Virus record (IMG/VR): IMGVR_UViG_3300023118_000008
Location: 92,188-144,326 of that record
Length of the DNA: 52,139 nucleotides
From: a virus
Direction: 5' to 3' (one strand)
Shown: in pieces, positions 5,936-13,300 of the stretch
Position numbering within the stretch: position 1 is the stretch's first letter
How the letters are laid out: each line of letters begins with the position of its first letter
Notes under the pieces: model-generated
The model's database searches: none
Seen by the model: only the letters and a program-made list of their open reading frames with translations
Told to the model about the DNA's origin: nothing
Made by a program: the position numbers and the translations under genes

Positions 5936-6546
5936 TTATTCATTTTATAAAATTCTTCTGCAAATCCTTGACTGCACAGGCTTCGAAAGTCCGAGTCATT
6001 TTTTATATTTTCTTTGAATGGGTAAAACTCTTCTAAGTGGTTTATTGCACTTTTATGTAGGAAGGCTAAAGACGGCTTATTTCTTCCTGGTCTTACGTAT
6101 AAGTTTTCATTCTTCAAAACGTCTTCCCACTTTTTAAACTTCTTTTCGGGCATTTTAAAATTTCCCCACAAAGCTGTCTTTTTAGTATAAGGACTTCCAA
6201 ATTCCCAAGGTTGGTAAACGTCTTTAGGTTTTCCTAAGATGTCTTTGAGCTTTCCATTATAAGGGTTCTCTAGGAGCCACCATTCAGGTTTAGTTTCTTC
6301 AATTATTCTTAAACAATGATTGACTAAAAACATACCTTTTTCTAAGTCATTTTCTTTGTGAAAGCCTTTGGCTGTTGAAAATTCTCTACAAACTGGATTG
6401 CATATTACTCCATGTATTTTTAAATCGGTTTTGAAGTTTTCTACGCCGATTTCCTCACCAATTAAAATAACATTATAATCAGAGTCCTTTTGATAGAAAT
6501 AGCTGTCAGAACCTATATCAGCACAGAGGTGTAAGATGTTTCTCAT
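5932..6546 (-). CDS. Atypical C5-cytosine-methyltransferase-like protein
   Basis: 204 residues, much shorter than standard C5 DNA methyltransferases. The N-terminal L-H-L-C-A-D-I-G-S-D resembles a SAM-binding motif I. The catalytic-loop position reads N-P-V-C53-x-E-F-S, where normal enzymes have P-P-C-Q-x-F-S. Motif VI is E93-N-P. G-S-P-Y-T-K-K-T-A-L-W-G may stand for motif VIII, and R-P-G-R-N-K-P-S-L-A-F-L-H-K-S-A is a further conserved block. I recall similar short proteins in many phages, annotated as DNA methylases. No obvious target-recognition domain is present, so it may need a partner or modify another substrate. Coupled by ATGA overlaps on both sides. Confidence 0.75.
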   Translation of the reverse strand: MRNILHLCADIGSDSYFYQKDSDYNVILIGEEIGVENFKTDLKIHGVICNPVCREFSTAKGFHKENDLEKGMFLVNHCLRIIEETKPEWWLLENPYNGKLKDILGKPKDVYQPWEFGSPYTKKTALWGNFKMPEKKFKKWEDVLKNENLYVRPGRNKPSLAFLHKSAINHLEEFYPFKENIKNDSDFRSLCSQGFAEEFYKMNK

Positions 6547-6977
6547 TTGACTAATTTTAGTGCTTCATTAATTCCAAACTCTAGAGCTTCTTCGTAGGAT
6601 TTATTTGCTTTTTTATCAACCCATTCCTTGAAAATTTCTTTAGTTTTATCTAGTTTATTAGTGACTTCTTTTACACGTATATCATCAATTTCTTTTGTAA
6701 CTGAATAATAAAAAGCACGATTTAATTTATACCCTATTGATTTTTGTACGAATATATTAATATGCACATTATACTCTTCTCTCAACCATTTTTGTAAAAG
6801 TTCTAAACTTGGTGCGGGATATCTTGAATATTCGCTTGTACTCTCTTTGTAACCTTGGAACGTATAATCTAACTCCCCATAAAAATCATAAAATTTATCG
6901 TCCGATTGAATCCAATCAAAACCTTTCTTTACGGCTAACTTTACTGTTTCGTAACTTGCTATTTTAAGTTCTTTCAT
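6543..6977 (-). CDS. Conserved phage protein of unknown function, 144 aa
   Basis: The ATG at 6975-6977 overlaps the upstream TGA (ATGA), as elsewhere in the operon, so I prefer it to the ATG two codons earlier (6983). The block Y-P-A-P-S-L-E-L-L-Q-K-W-L-R-E-E-x-N-V-H-I is a motif I recall from many small phage proteins; I know no established function for it. The C-terminus is helical and Lys/Glu-rich (S-Y-E-E-A-L-E-F-G-I-N-E-A-L). Cytoplasmic, probably an early accessory protein. Confidence 0.8.
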   Translation of the reverse strand: MKELKIASYETVKLAVKKGFDWIQSDDKFYDFYGELDYTFQGYKESTSEYSRYPAPSLELLQKWLREEYNVHINIFVQKSIGYKLNRAFYYSVTKEIDDIRVKEVTNKLDKTKEIFKEWVDKKANKSYEEALEFGINEALKLVK

Positions 6978-7213
6978 TCCCATTTTAAGATTTTAATGTT
7001 ATTTGCTTTTTCAAACTGTTTTATTACCTTTTCTTTTTCTTCGCGGATTTTTTGTGCTGAGGGTTTCTTAGTAAATTTAGAAATTGCCACGCCTTGGTCT
7101 GATGAACCTATGCATTCAGTTTCTATGTTATGGGTTGAATACAGCTCTTTGAAGACGTTATCATCATGTTCTAATCCTTTTTCTAAAAGATATTTTGTGT
7201 CTATTTCTTGCAT
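6974..7213 (-). CDS. Hypothetical protein, 79 aa
   Basis: The frame is open further upstream (to 7288), but that extension overlaps the Zn-ribbon-like gene. The ATG at 7211-7213, preceded by AGAGAA and clear of the upstream stop, is the better start. The protein has an acidic N-terminal half and a basic helix at the end (S-A-Q-K-I-R-E-E-K-E-K-V-I-K-Q-F). Family not recognised. Its TGA overlaps the ATG of the next gene. Confidence 0.65.
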   Translation of the reverse strand: MQEIDTKYLLEKGLEHDDNVFKELYSTHNIETECIGSSDQGVAISKFTKKPSAQKIREEKEKVIKQFEKANNIKILKWE

Positions 7214-7229
7214 AATTGTTCTCTTAGTT

Positions 7230-7427
7230 TCATAAAATAAAATCTGTTGTATGTTCGTAATTAGTTTTTCCACAATATTTGCATTCATATTTTTCTGTAA
7301 CTCCGCAATTATTGTAATTTCCTATTTTTGCTGAAAATTTTCTCATGGAATCATCGAAATACTTTATCTTTTTAGATTGGAATTTAAACCAATGGAGTCC
7401 TAAAGTGCAAAGAATATGTTTATTCAT
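7230..7427 (-). CDS. Small Cys/His-rich protein, 65 aa
   Basis: The start is set at 7425-7427 because this ATG overlaps the upstream TGA (ATGA); the frame extends to 7466 but that would overlap the previous gene. The C-terminal part has C-G-V-T-E-K-Y-E-C-K-Y-C-G-K-T-N-Y-E-H, three Cys and a His that could bind zinc. N-terminal H-x-L-C-T-L-G-L-H-W-F may contribute further ligands. Probably a small zinc-ribbon-like phage protein; function unknown. Confidence 0.65.
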   Translation of the reverse strand: MNKHILCTLGLHWFKFQSKKIKYFDDSMRKFSAKIGNYNNCGVTEKYECKYCGKTNYEHTTDFIL

Positions 7428-7741
7428 ACTGTTTTCTGTATTAATTGTTCTGCATTTATTGGGCAAATTCCTAAATGTTTTCTGTTTAAATAAATTCCAT
7501 TGAAGTAATATGGAACTGTTTTACCTTCTTTTATTTTAGTTTTTATTTCCGCGATTTTAAAAGGTTCTGAAACTTGGCCTTTGGTTTGATATATTTCGCC
7601 GACTCTAAAAGGCTTTAATTGCTTTGGTGTTTCTTCCTTCCCTAAATGCTTTTCTATGATAGCTCTTAAATCCTGTTGTGTGATTTGTTTTTTAGCTATA
7701 AAGTTATTCCAAATGTCTTTGGTTAGGCTTGTTGTTAACAT
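7424..7741 (-). CDS. Hypothetical protein, 105 aa
   Basis: I place the start at 7739-7741 (M-L-T-T-S-L), which has a GGAAG motif upstream. The ATG at 7753 would add four residues and lengthen the overlap with the small membrane-protein gene. The N-terminal third resembles a helical DNA-binding or adaptor region (L-T-K-D-I-W-N-N-F-I-A-K-K-Q-I-T-Q-Q-D-L). The rest is beta-like with F-R-V-G-E-I-Y-Q-T-K-G. No family recognised. Its TGA overlaps the next ATG. Confidence 0.65.
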   Translation of the reverse strand: MLTTSLTKDIWNNFIAKKQITQQDLRAIIEKHLGKEETPKQLKPFRVGEIYQTKGQVSEPFKIAEIKTKIKEGKTVPYYFNGIYLNRKHLGICPINAEQLIQKTV

Positions 7742-7833
7742 CTTCCCGCCCAAATTATCAGTGCAAATCCGCCGAAAAAAGCTAAAATCATCAAAGCGCA
7801 GCCATACGTATTTGGAGTTTCGTTATTTTTCAT
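7735..7833 (-). CDS. 32-residue single-pass membrane protein
   Basis: ATG at 7831-7833, TAA at 7735-7737. The N-terminal 11 residues are polar. One strongly hydrophobic segment follows (A-L-M-I-L-A-F-F-G-G-F-A-L-I-I-W-A), then a short basic tail G-R-C. It overlaps the upstream gene by 11 bases and the downstream gene by 7, matching the packing of this operon. It fills a gap that otherwise has no gene. Function unknown; tiny phage membrane proteins often affect host membrane processes. Confidence 0.6.
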   Translation of the reverse strand: MKNNETPNTYGCALMILAFFGGFALIIWAGRC

Positions 7834-8113
7834 TGTTTTCAAATTTTAAAAGACATTCATCTAAGAAATTTAGTCTTTGGCTTTTCGTATTAAACCAAGA
7901 AAATTTGCAATTATAAGATAAACCTTTATTTAAATATTTAGAATCCATGTTTGCTTCTACCTCTTTCAAATTTTTCCAACAGATAAAAATACTATGCCAA
8001 CTTCTTACTTTACAACAAAAATAGTCTTTCTCTATTACTATGTTATTTTCAATTTTCTTCAAAAAACTTTTTCTAAACGGTTTAAATAACCTTGAATTTA
8101 TTAATGCTTTCAT
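7823..8113 (-). CDS. Hypothetical basic protein, 96 aa
   Basis: Lys/Phe-rich with several aromatic residues and a C-C pair (Y-F-C-C-K-V-R-S-W-H-S-I-F-I-C-W); no recognised domain. The start ATG overlaps the TGA of the 48-aa gene (ATGA), and the end overlaps the small membrane-protein gene. A more internal start is possible, but the overlap geometry supports this one. Confidence 0.65.
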   Translation of the reverse strand: MKALINSRLFKPFRKSFLKKIENNIVIEKDYFCCKVRSWHSIFICWKNLKEVEANMDSKYLNKGLSYNCKFSWFNTKSQRLNFLDECLLKFENNEK

Positions 8114-8256
8114 CTTATAATTAATTGTGTTTTACTCTTCCAATGACCTGCTCTTGCTTTAGGGTCTCGATTTATTTCAACTAAACCTTTTGACTCCTGT
8201 ATGATAAATACTTCAACTGGCTCTTTATCTCCGAAGTGGTGGTAATAGTATTTCAT
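8110..8256 (-). CDS. Small basic protein, 48 aa
   Basis: ATG at 8254-8256 overlaps the upstream TGA, and its own TGA (8110-8112) overlaps the downstream ATG; these double ATGA junctions strongly support a real gene. The sequence starts M-K-Y-Y-Y-H-H-F-G-D-K, has beta-like E-V-F-I-I-Q, and ends basic. No homologue recognised. Confidence 0.7.
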   Translation of the reverse strand: MKYYYHHFGDKEPVEVFIIQESKGLVEINRDPKARAGHWKSKTQLIIR

Positions 8257-8483
8257 CTTTTATCCAATAAATCTTGAATTATTAGATGTGAAAATTGACT
8301 AGGAGGTACATTGATGGGTTTCTTGTCTTTTAAATAATTCTGAACCTCTACCTCTGTTTCAAAGTATTTATTTAAAATGAAGTCTACATGCCGTAATTTA
8401 TTATCTTTAGTTTTAACATAAAATCCACCGTCACATAAGTCTCCTTCAAAATATTCTAAGCTTAATTTGTTGATTATATACAT
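8253..8483 (-). CDS. Hypothetical protein, 76 aa
   Basis: The frame is open to 8549, but the ATG at 8481-8483 is preferred. It is preceded by A-rich AAAAATAAGAGAT, the same leader found upstream of the 86-aa gene, and lies just after the upstream stop (8489). The protein begins M-Y-I-I-N-K-L-S-L-E-Y-F and has alternating beta and helical segments with a charged C-terminus. Function unknown. Its TGA overlaps the next ATG. Confidence 0.7.
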   Translation of the reverse strand: MYIINKLSLEYFEGDLCDGGFYVKTKDNKLRHVDFILNKYFETEVEVQNYLKDKKPINVPPSQFSHLIIQDLLDKR

Positions 8484-8488
8484 ATCTC

Positions 8489-8749
8489 TTATTTTTCTAG
8501 TTCTAATTTTACTTCCTGCCAATATTTCTGTCTTTCTAAAACACTCCAATTTCTATCTTTATCTTGGTAAACGCTTACTAAGTCTTGATAGGAACTATTT
8601 TCTTCCAAAATCTCATCAACTGCCAATATTGCACATGCTTTAATTTGGCTTTTATACATTGAAATAGGCAGTTTACCTTTTAACAATTTCATATTGTGCT
8701 TTATATCAAACTTTCCAATCAATTCTTCCGCTTTTTCCTTTGGTGTCAT
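8489..8749 (-). CDS. Conserved small phage protein of unknown function, 86 aa
   Basis: First gene of the early operon. The pattern M-T-P-K-E-K-A-E-E-L at the start, A-x-L-A-V-D-E-I-L-E in the middle and Y-W-Q-E-V-K-x-E-L-E-K at the end is, as I recall it, very common in small proteins of Bacteroidota phages and prophages; I know no established function. All-helical and cytoplasmic. It follows a promoter-like TATATTTG by about 20 bases and an AGAGAT ribosome-binding region. Confidence 0.82.
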   Translation of the reverse strand: MTPKEKAEELIGKFDIKHNMKLLKGKLPISMYKSQIKACAILAVDEILEENSSYQDLVSVYQDKDRNWSVLERQKYWQEVKLELEK

Positions 8750-8768
8750 ATCTCTTATTTTTCTTCTA

Positions 8769-8776
8769 CAAATATA
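8769..8776 (-). promoter_or_regulatory. -7 element of the early operon promoter
   Basis: TATATTTG on the minus strand, matching TAnnTTTG, 19 bases before the first ATG of the small-gene operon and downstream of the late-block terminator. The expected TTTG about 20 bases upstream is not present (TTTCC there), so an activator may be needed. Confidence 0.45.
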
Positions 8777-8823
8777 TGAAATGTTTTCTATTGGAAATTT
8801 ACTTTAACAAAACTTTATAAAAT

Positions 8824-8848
8824 AAAAAATCCCCTAATTAAAGGGGAC
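8824..8848 (-). terminator. Intrinsic terminator at the end of the late block
   Basis: On the minus strand TCCCCT, loop, AGGGGA forms a 6-bp GC-rich stem (8847-8830), followed directly by six T (8829-8824). It lies just downstream of the 52-aa gene and upstream of the early operon, so it separates the two transcription units. Confidence 0.8.
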
Positions 8849-8854
8849 TTGTGT

Positions 8855-9013
8855 TTAGGCATTTAATTCATCTATTTGGGCTTGTAATTTTGCTAACATT
8901 GTGGCTACGTCCTCGCCGTCTTGAATCGGTTCACTTGGAACGTCTTTTGGGAGTGTCAGGGCGTTTAGCTGCGCTACTAGGTTGAACCAATAAAATTTAA
9001 AGAGCTGTTTCAT
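8855..9013 (-). CDS. Small hypothetical protein, 52 aa
   Basis: ATG at 9011-9013, TAA at 8855-8857. The N-terminus is amphipathic (F-K-F-Y-W-F-N-L-V-A-Q-L-N-A-L) and the C-terminus is an acidic helix (V-A-T-M-L-A-K-L-Q-A-Q-I-D-E-L). Last gene before the terminator, immediately after the homing endonuclease cassette. It may originally have followed the 1851-aa gene directly. Function unknown. Confidence 0.65.
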   Translation of the reverse strand: MKQLFKFYWFNLVAQLNALTLPKDVPSEPIQDGEDVATMLAKLQAQIDELNA

Positions 9014-9041
9014 TTTTGTTTATTTATGTTTGGGTTAGTTA

Positions 9042-10202
9042 TTAATCTGTTATCTCTACTGTGTAGTTATAAAGGGCTTCATAGACTCTTGGATCGATCA
9101 AGTCTTTCCATTTGTCGGCTTTTTGTTTTATATAGTCTTCTTTAGCTGTCTTGTACGGTTGGAAGGCTTGCTCTACAGTATCAAAGGTTCCAAGGTAGGT
9201 TGTTTTTCCGAGTTTTGAAATTCTTGCTTGAAACTTATTTCCTTTAATTTTAACACCTGTTGGAAGATTACTATTATTTTTTGACTTCTTCTTTCCAAAT
9301 ATACTGTTAATCTCTCTAGGTACAAAAGAACAAGTTTCTGAGGAGTAGATTTTATTACCTTTTTGTAAAATATCCTTATCTAGTTCAAATCCCCTCATAG
9401 TTTCAGGATTATAGTTGTCTTCCATCCATTGAGCGAAATTCTGAAAATTAAACCATTTTTCAGCTACCATACAATCCTTATAGGTTGGATATTTTTCGTG
9501 CCTCTCCTTACTGTAACACCTACTAAAGATGTTGTACCAAACATTTGAATAAAATAGGGTGAGTGAGTCTTTACAATTAAATTTACCATATCCTAAAAAT
9601 CCTTGTGTTTCAGTTCGGAAATTATAGTTTTTAACCATCCCATCTTTCACATGACTATATTTCTGATTTTTGACTATTGTTCCATCTTCAAACTGTATAT
9701 CTAAGTCATCAGCATTTCTATAAGCTATTATTTCTAATTTACAACCTCTGCTGTTAGTAAATATCTCGCCTGTTCTGTCATTAAATCTTGGCTGGTTGTT
9801 ACTGCTATAACCGCATTTTTTACATCCAGAGCCTCTTAACAAAGTATAGGGGAAGGACTGCCTTTCTCCATGCAGGGGACAATCATACTTGACTTTTTGT
9901 TTTGGATTTTCATATACTGTTTTATCGAAAAACAAACTTGAATGCAGTTGTTGTACTTTTTCTCTGAATGTTTCGATTGTCCATTTTCTAACAGCCTCCC
10001 CAGATTTTAATTTACCACACTCTCTACAACCATTACCCGCAGTATGTGCACTCGCTGTCTGAGAAAAATCTCCATGTATTGGGCAGGTAATAATTACAGG
10101 TGTTTTTGAATTTATATATGTAGACTTAGAATAGTTATAAAAATTATTATGTTTTTTATTCGAATCTAAAATGAATTCTACAATGGTTTTATTTTTAGAC
10201 AT
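9042..10202 (-). CDS. AP2/HNH-type phage homing endonuclease with two zinc fingers
   Basis: 386 residues. Two N-terminal zinc-binding repeats of the homing-endonuclease type: C40-P-x-H43-G with G-x-G-C59-x2-C62-G, and C108-P-x-H111-G with G-S-G-C127-x2-C130-G. The central region (Y-S-N-V-W-Y-N-I-F-S-R-C-Y-S, Y-P-T-Y-K-D-C, D-K-D-I-L-x-K-G-N-K-x-Y-S) matches the common phage HNH-like endonuclease core. The C-terminus, about residues 307-355 (L-P-T-G-V-K and the lysine-rich A-R-I-S-K-L-G-K-x-x-Y-L-G-T-F-D-T-V-E-Q-A-F), is an AP2-like DNA-binding domain. Such enzymes cut alleles lacking the gene and copy themselves in. The ATG overlaps the stop of a tiny RHH gene. It sits between the 1851-aa cargo gene and the 52-aa gene without interrupting either. 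Confidence 0.88.
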   Translation of the reverse strand: MSKNKTIVEFILDSNKKHNNFYNYSKSTYINSKTPVIITCPIHGDFSQTASAHTAGNGCRECGKLKSGEAVRKWTIETFREKVQQLHSSLFFDKTVYENPKQKVKYDCPLHGERQSFPYTLLRGSGCKKCGYSSNNQPRFNDRTGEIFTNSRGCKLEIIAYRNADDLDIQFEDGTIVKNQKYSHVKDGMVKNYNFRTETQGFLGYGKFNCKDSLTLFYSNVWYNIFSRCYSKERHEKYPTYKDCMVAEKWFNFQNFAQWMEDNYNPETMRGFELDKDILQKGNKIYSSETCSFVPREINSIFGKKKSKNNSNLPTGVKIKGNKFQARISKLGKTTYLGTFDTVEQAFQPYKTAKEDYIKQKADKWKDLIDPRVYEALYNYTVEITD

Positions 10203-10329
10203 CTCTTAAAGCATGTTTAATTAACATTCTGACTTGAGAGGAGACTGAAATAGCATTAGACTCTGATAGCACTTTTAGTTGATCCATTAGTTCCTTGCTA
10301 ATCCTAATTTGTAATAATTCTGTTTTCAT
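10195..10329 (-). CDS. Small ribbon-helix-helix protein upstream of the homing endonuclease
   Basis: 44 codons: ATG at 10327-10329, TAA at 10195-10197, overlapping the endonuclease start by 8 bases in another frame. Strand L-L-Q-I-R-I-S, helix A K-E-L-M-D-Q-L-K-V-L-S-E-S-N, then I-S-V-S-S-Q-V-R-M-L-I. It aligns with the RHH peptide before tnpB, sharing E-L-x-I-R-(V/I)-S-K-E-L, S-V-S and V-R-M. A perfect 8-bp inverted repeat lies 13-36 bases upstream of its ATG and is a plausible operator. The likely role is repression of the nuclease, inferred from position and fold. Confidence 0.75.
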   Translation of the reverse strand: MKTELLQIRISKELMDQLKVLSESNAISVSSQVRMLIKHALRDV

Positions 10330-10341
10330 TGTATCTTTACT

Positions 10342-10365
10342 TTATATGTTTGTAAGTACATATAA
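10342..10365 (-). promoter_or_regulatory. Inverted repeat upstream of the RHH-endonuclease pair (possible operator)
   Basis: Perfect 8-bp arms TTATATGT (10342-10349) and ACATATAA (10358-10365) around an 8-base spacer. It lies between the end of the 1851-aa gene and the RHH start. There is no U-run after it, so it is not a terminator. Size and position fit an RHH dimer-of-dimers site. No TTTG/TAnnTTTG promoter is evident nearby. Confidence 0.5.
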
Positions 10366-10384
10366 TAGCAAACATCGTGCCAAA

Positions 10385-13300
10385 CTATTCTTCTGCTTCA
10401 TCTTCTGCCAAAACTGTAGCGAATGTCCAATTCTCAAGAGTACTCTTATTAAAAAAGTAATAGGTGTCCTTAGCAGAATTAAAATCCCTGAACCTGTTGT
10501 AATCCCTAATAAACGGTAGATTTTTTGACATCCACTTGTACCTAACCGTACTACCTGCATAAGTTCCTCTATCTATAATGTTTGAATCGGCTAAATCTAG
10601 TATATTTCCTAAATCTTTGAATTTCTCGGCACTAATAAGGGGGTTTGAAAGCATTGAGTCTAATTGCATAGGAAGAGAAACGGTAGAAGAAGTTTGTTCC
10701 ACTGCTACTCTTAGAAGCATATATTCGCTCCAAGCAAGTAGAAATCCAGGATCTTCGGGGTCATCATCTGACATATTGGCAAGTAATATTACAGCCACTG
10801 CTAATGCGTTCGCTACTGCAAGCTCTAAACCAGTTCTGCGTAAGTTCCTAACTGAGACTTCATCTGTCATATACTCTTGCCAAACTTTCTTTAACTCTTT
10901 TGGTTTTAGAACATTTTGAGCTAAGCTGTTTGTCATATTGAACACAGTATTCCATGAACCTTGAGTCCAAACCCCTTCGGAAATATTGTAGCTTCTACTT
11001 TTCAGTTTGTTCTGCGCCGCAACTTGCCACCACGAGCTATGTAAAAGGAAGAAATTTGCAATTGCGTTCCTGTTCGCCAAACTCTTCTGATAACTTGGAA
11101 TTTGTGAATCGACACGTTGAACCGCCGAAGCCGTCCTTGCATTAATTGCCTCTAAAATCAAGTCTACCTTCTCTACAGCTTCCTCTTCACTTATATTCAA
11201 CTGCTCAGAAATACCTTTGTAATTAGGCGCAATAACTCCATCTTTTACAGGAATCAGATCTTTGAACAAAGGTTGTTTTTCCCAAAGTAATCTGTCATCT
11301 TTTCCATTAATTTCTTTGAACTGTCTGTATGTTACTACTTCTCCGCCGAAAACTCTATAGTCATAAATAACAGAAAGCATGACAGTACTAGTTACAGGAT
11401 AGTTTCCAGCACTATGTAAGGCAGAAGATGATTTCAAAAGGCCTCTCCCTGCTCTACCGATGTAAGAGTTTTCAAATCTTTCTGTCAAGTTATACAAACC
11501 AAATCTTTCACCATAAACCGAGATCTCAGCTTTACCATTATATTTCATTATCTCTCCTATCTGCTGACTCCCTTTCCTTGCAAATTCTTTCTGAGCCTCC
11601 TTATAAGCCGTCTTATCTAAAACTTCTCCTACAGCCACTTCTAAAAATTCTTGGGTCTTTCCTTGTAGGGCTGAAGTCAAAGGTACCGTTACACCCGCTA
11701 AATTTGAGAACCTTACCCAGCTGTTGAAAGTCCTTGCCAGTTTTCCTAAATCTACTTTTTTCCCTAAAACTGTTACTTCTTGGCTGAATGTTTCTTTTAC
11801 GCCATAGAAATTTGATTTTAGAAAAGAGTTGAACATCTTGTAGGTGTTTGTTGCCTCAGCTTTCTTGCCTGGATAATCTCTTTCTTTGGATAATATGAAA
11901 TCCTCTAAAACTAGCATATCTGAGATGTTTTCTCTTCTTGCTTTGTATAAAGCCGACTGTTGGTTGAACATTGCATAAGACAATAGTAATTCGTCTGTTA
12001 CGTCCGTTTGGTCTTTTAGTTTTCTTACCCCGTAAGTTGGTACTGACAATAATGAGTCCCCTTTTTTCGCCAAATTTCCTGATATATCTTGCCCTAAATC
12101 TGCTTCATCCTCCCTGATGCCTGTCATATCGGAAGCGATTTCTTTTAGGGATTTTAACTTATTTGAACCGTCAGTCAGTCTTCTTGTCGCGCTCCTTAAA
12201 AACTGAGGCAGTTGATACCTGTCATGTGTTGCTTGAATACCATAATTTTCCAAGCTTTGATCATTATAATCCAAAAGTATTTTTCTCGCTTCAAACTCTT
12301 GAATGTTTTGAGTGGCGTTTCCTTGCTCGTCTATTCCATATCTTTTATAATACTCATCATTTCTTACAGAGTTTTTATAGGCTTCTGTGTATTGGTCTCT
12401 TTGCGCGTCACGATTTTCAATCCACTTAGGATTTACATTTGCCATCGCGTCATAATAGCTCCAACTTGGCTTTACTTCTACTATTCCGCTTTCAATGAAG
12501 TCTAAAACTGCTCCTGATTGGTTTTCAGAGACATTTCTTTTTAGTTCCTCGTAAGCTTCTGTAAATCCTTGAGGCTCTGTTCTCTTATAGTATGGTAAAA
12601 GTTTTCTTCTAGCGAACTCTGCTAAGACATTATCGTAATCTGATCTCCCTTCTATAAGATTAGTCAAAAAAGGTGTCATTATAACAGATTCTCCTTTTTG
12701 AAGTCTTTGCAAGTTTCTTCTTAGTGACTCTATACTGCTTCTTCCATTTGAAGTTACATGTTTTAGAATGAAATCAATCTCTTGTGGGCTGTTTGAAGCT
12801 ATTTCGTTAGATTCTAAGTCTTTTCTGTAACTTTCATTAACTGTTGAAACTGATTGGATTTCTGTTGCTTCTTGTTCTTCTAGAATGTTTCTTGCCTCGG
12901 CGGTCTGAACTTCTAAAATAGATTGGGCATCCCTTATTGCAGATGTTTCTGTTTCATACATTGCAAAAACATCTGTTTCGGAAGGATTATTTAAGTTTTT
13001 ATTTCCGCGAATAATTGTAGAGATTATTGATTGCTGTTCTCTGATGTTTTGTGCAAATTCTAAAGCTTCGGGTGAGCCCAATTCTAAAAGTCTTGCTACC
13101 AAAGAGTTATTAGGATCAAAATTATCCCAAAATTCTTGAGTAAAATCTGTTGTTGCATTGTTATTTAAAAAGTCAAACTTCTCTTGCTCTGTACTTAGGC
13201 TGTTTAATTCGTCTAGAAACTTTTGAGGAATTCCTTGAGAGTTAGAATTAGCCTTGTAGAATTCAGAGTTTAAAAGCATTAGGTTTTGCAATCCCACGAC

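Noticed and set aside
4965-8256. Stop-codon reassignment (TGA as Trp or TAG as Gln), known in some crAss-like phages
   Set aside because: TGA closes many genes at ATGA overlaps with the next start, and TAG closes the 1851-aa and 77-aa genes. Large genes are open in the standard code. Only one in-frame TGA was seen.
9042-10384. Homing endonuclease inside a self-splicing intron
   Set aside because: The 1851-aa gene ends normally before the cassette and the next gene starts normally after it; no interrupted reading frame or intron core was seen.
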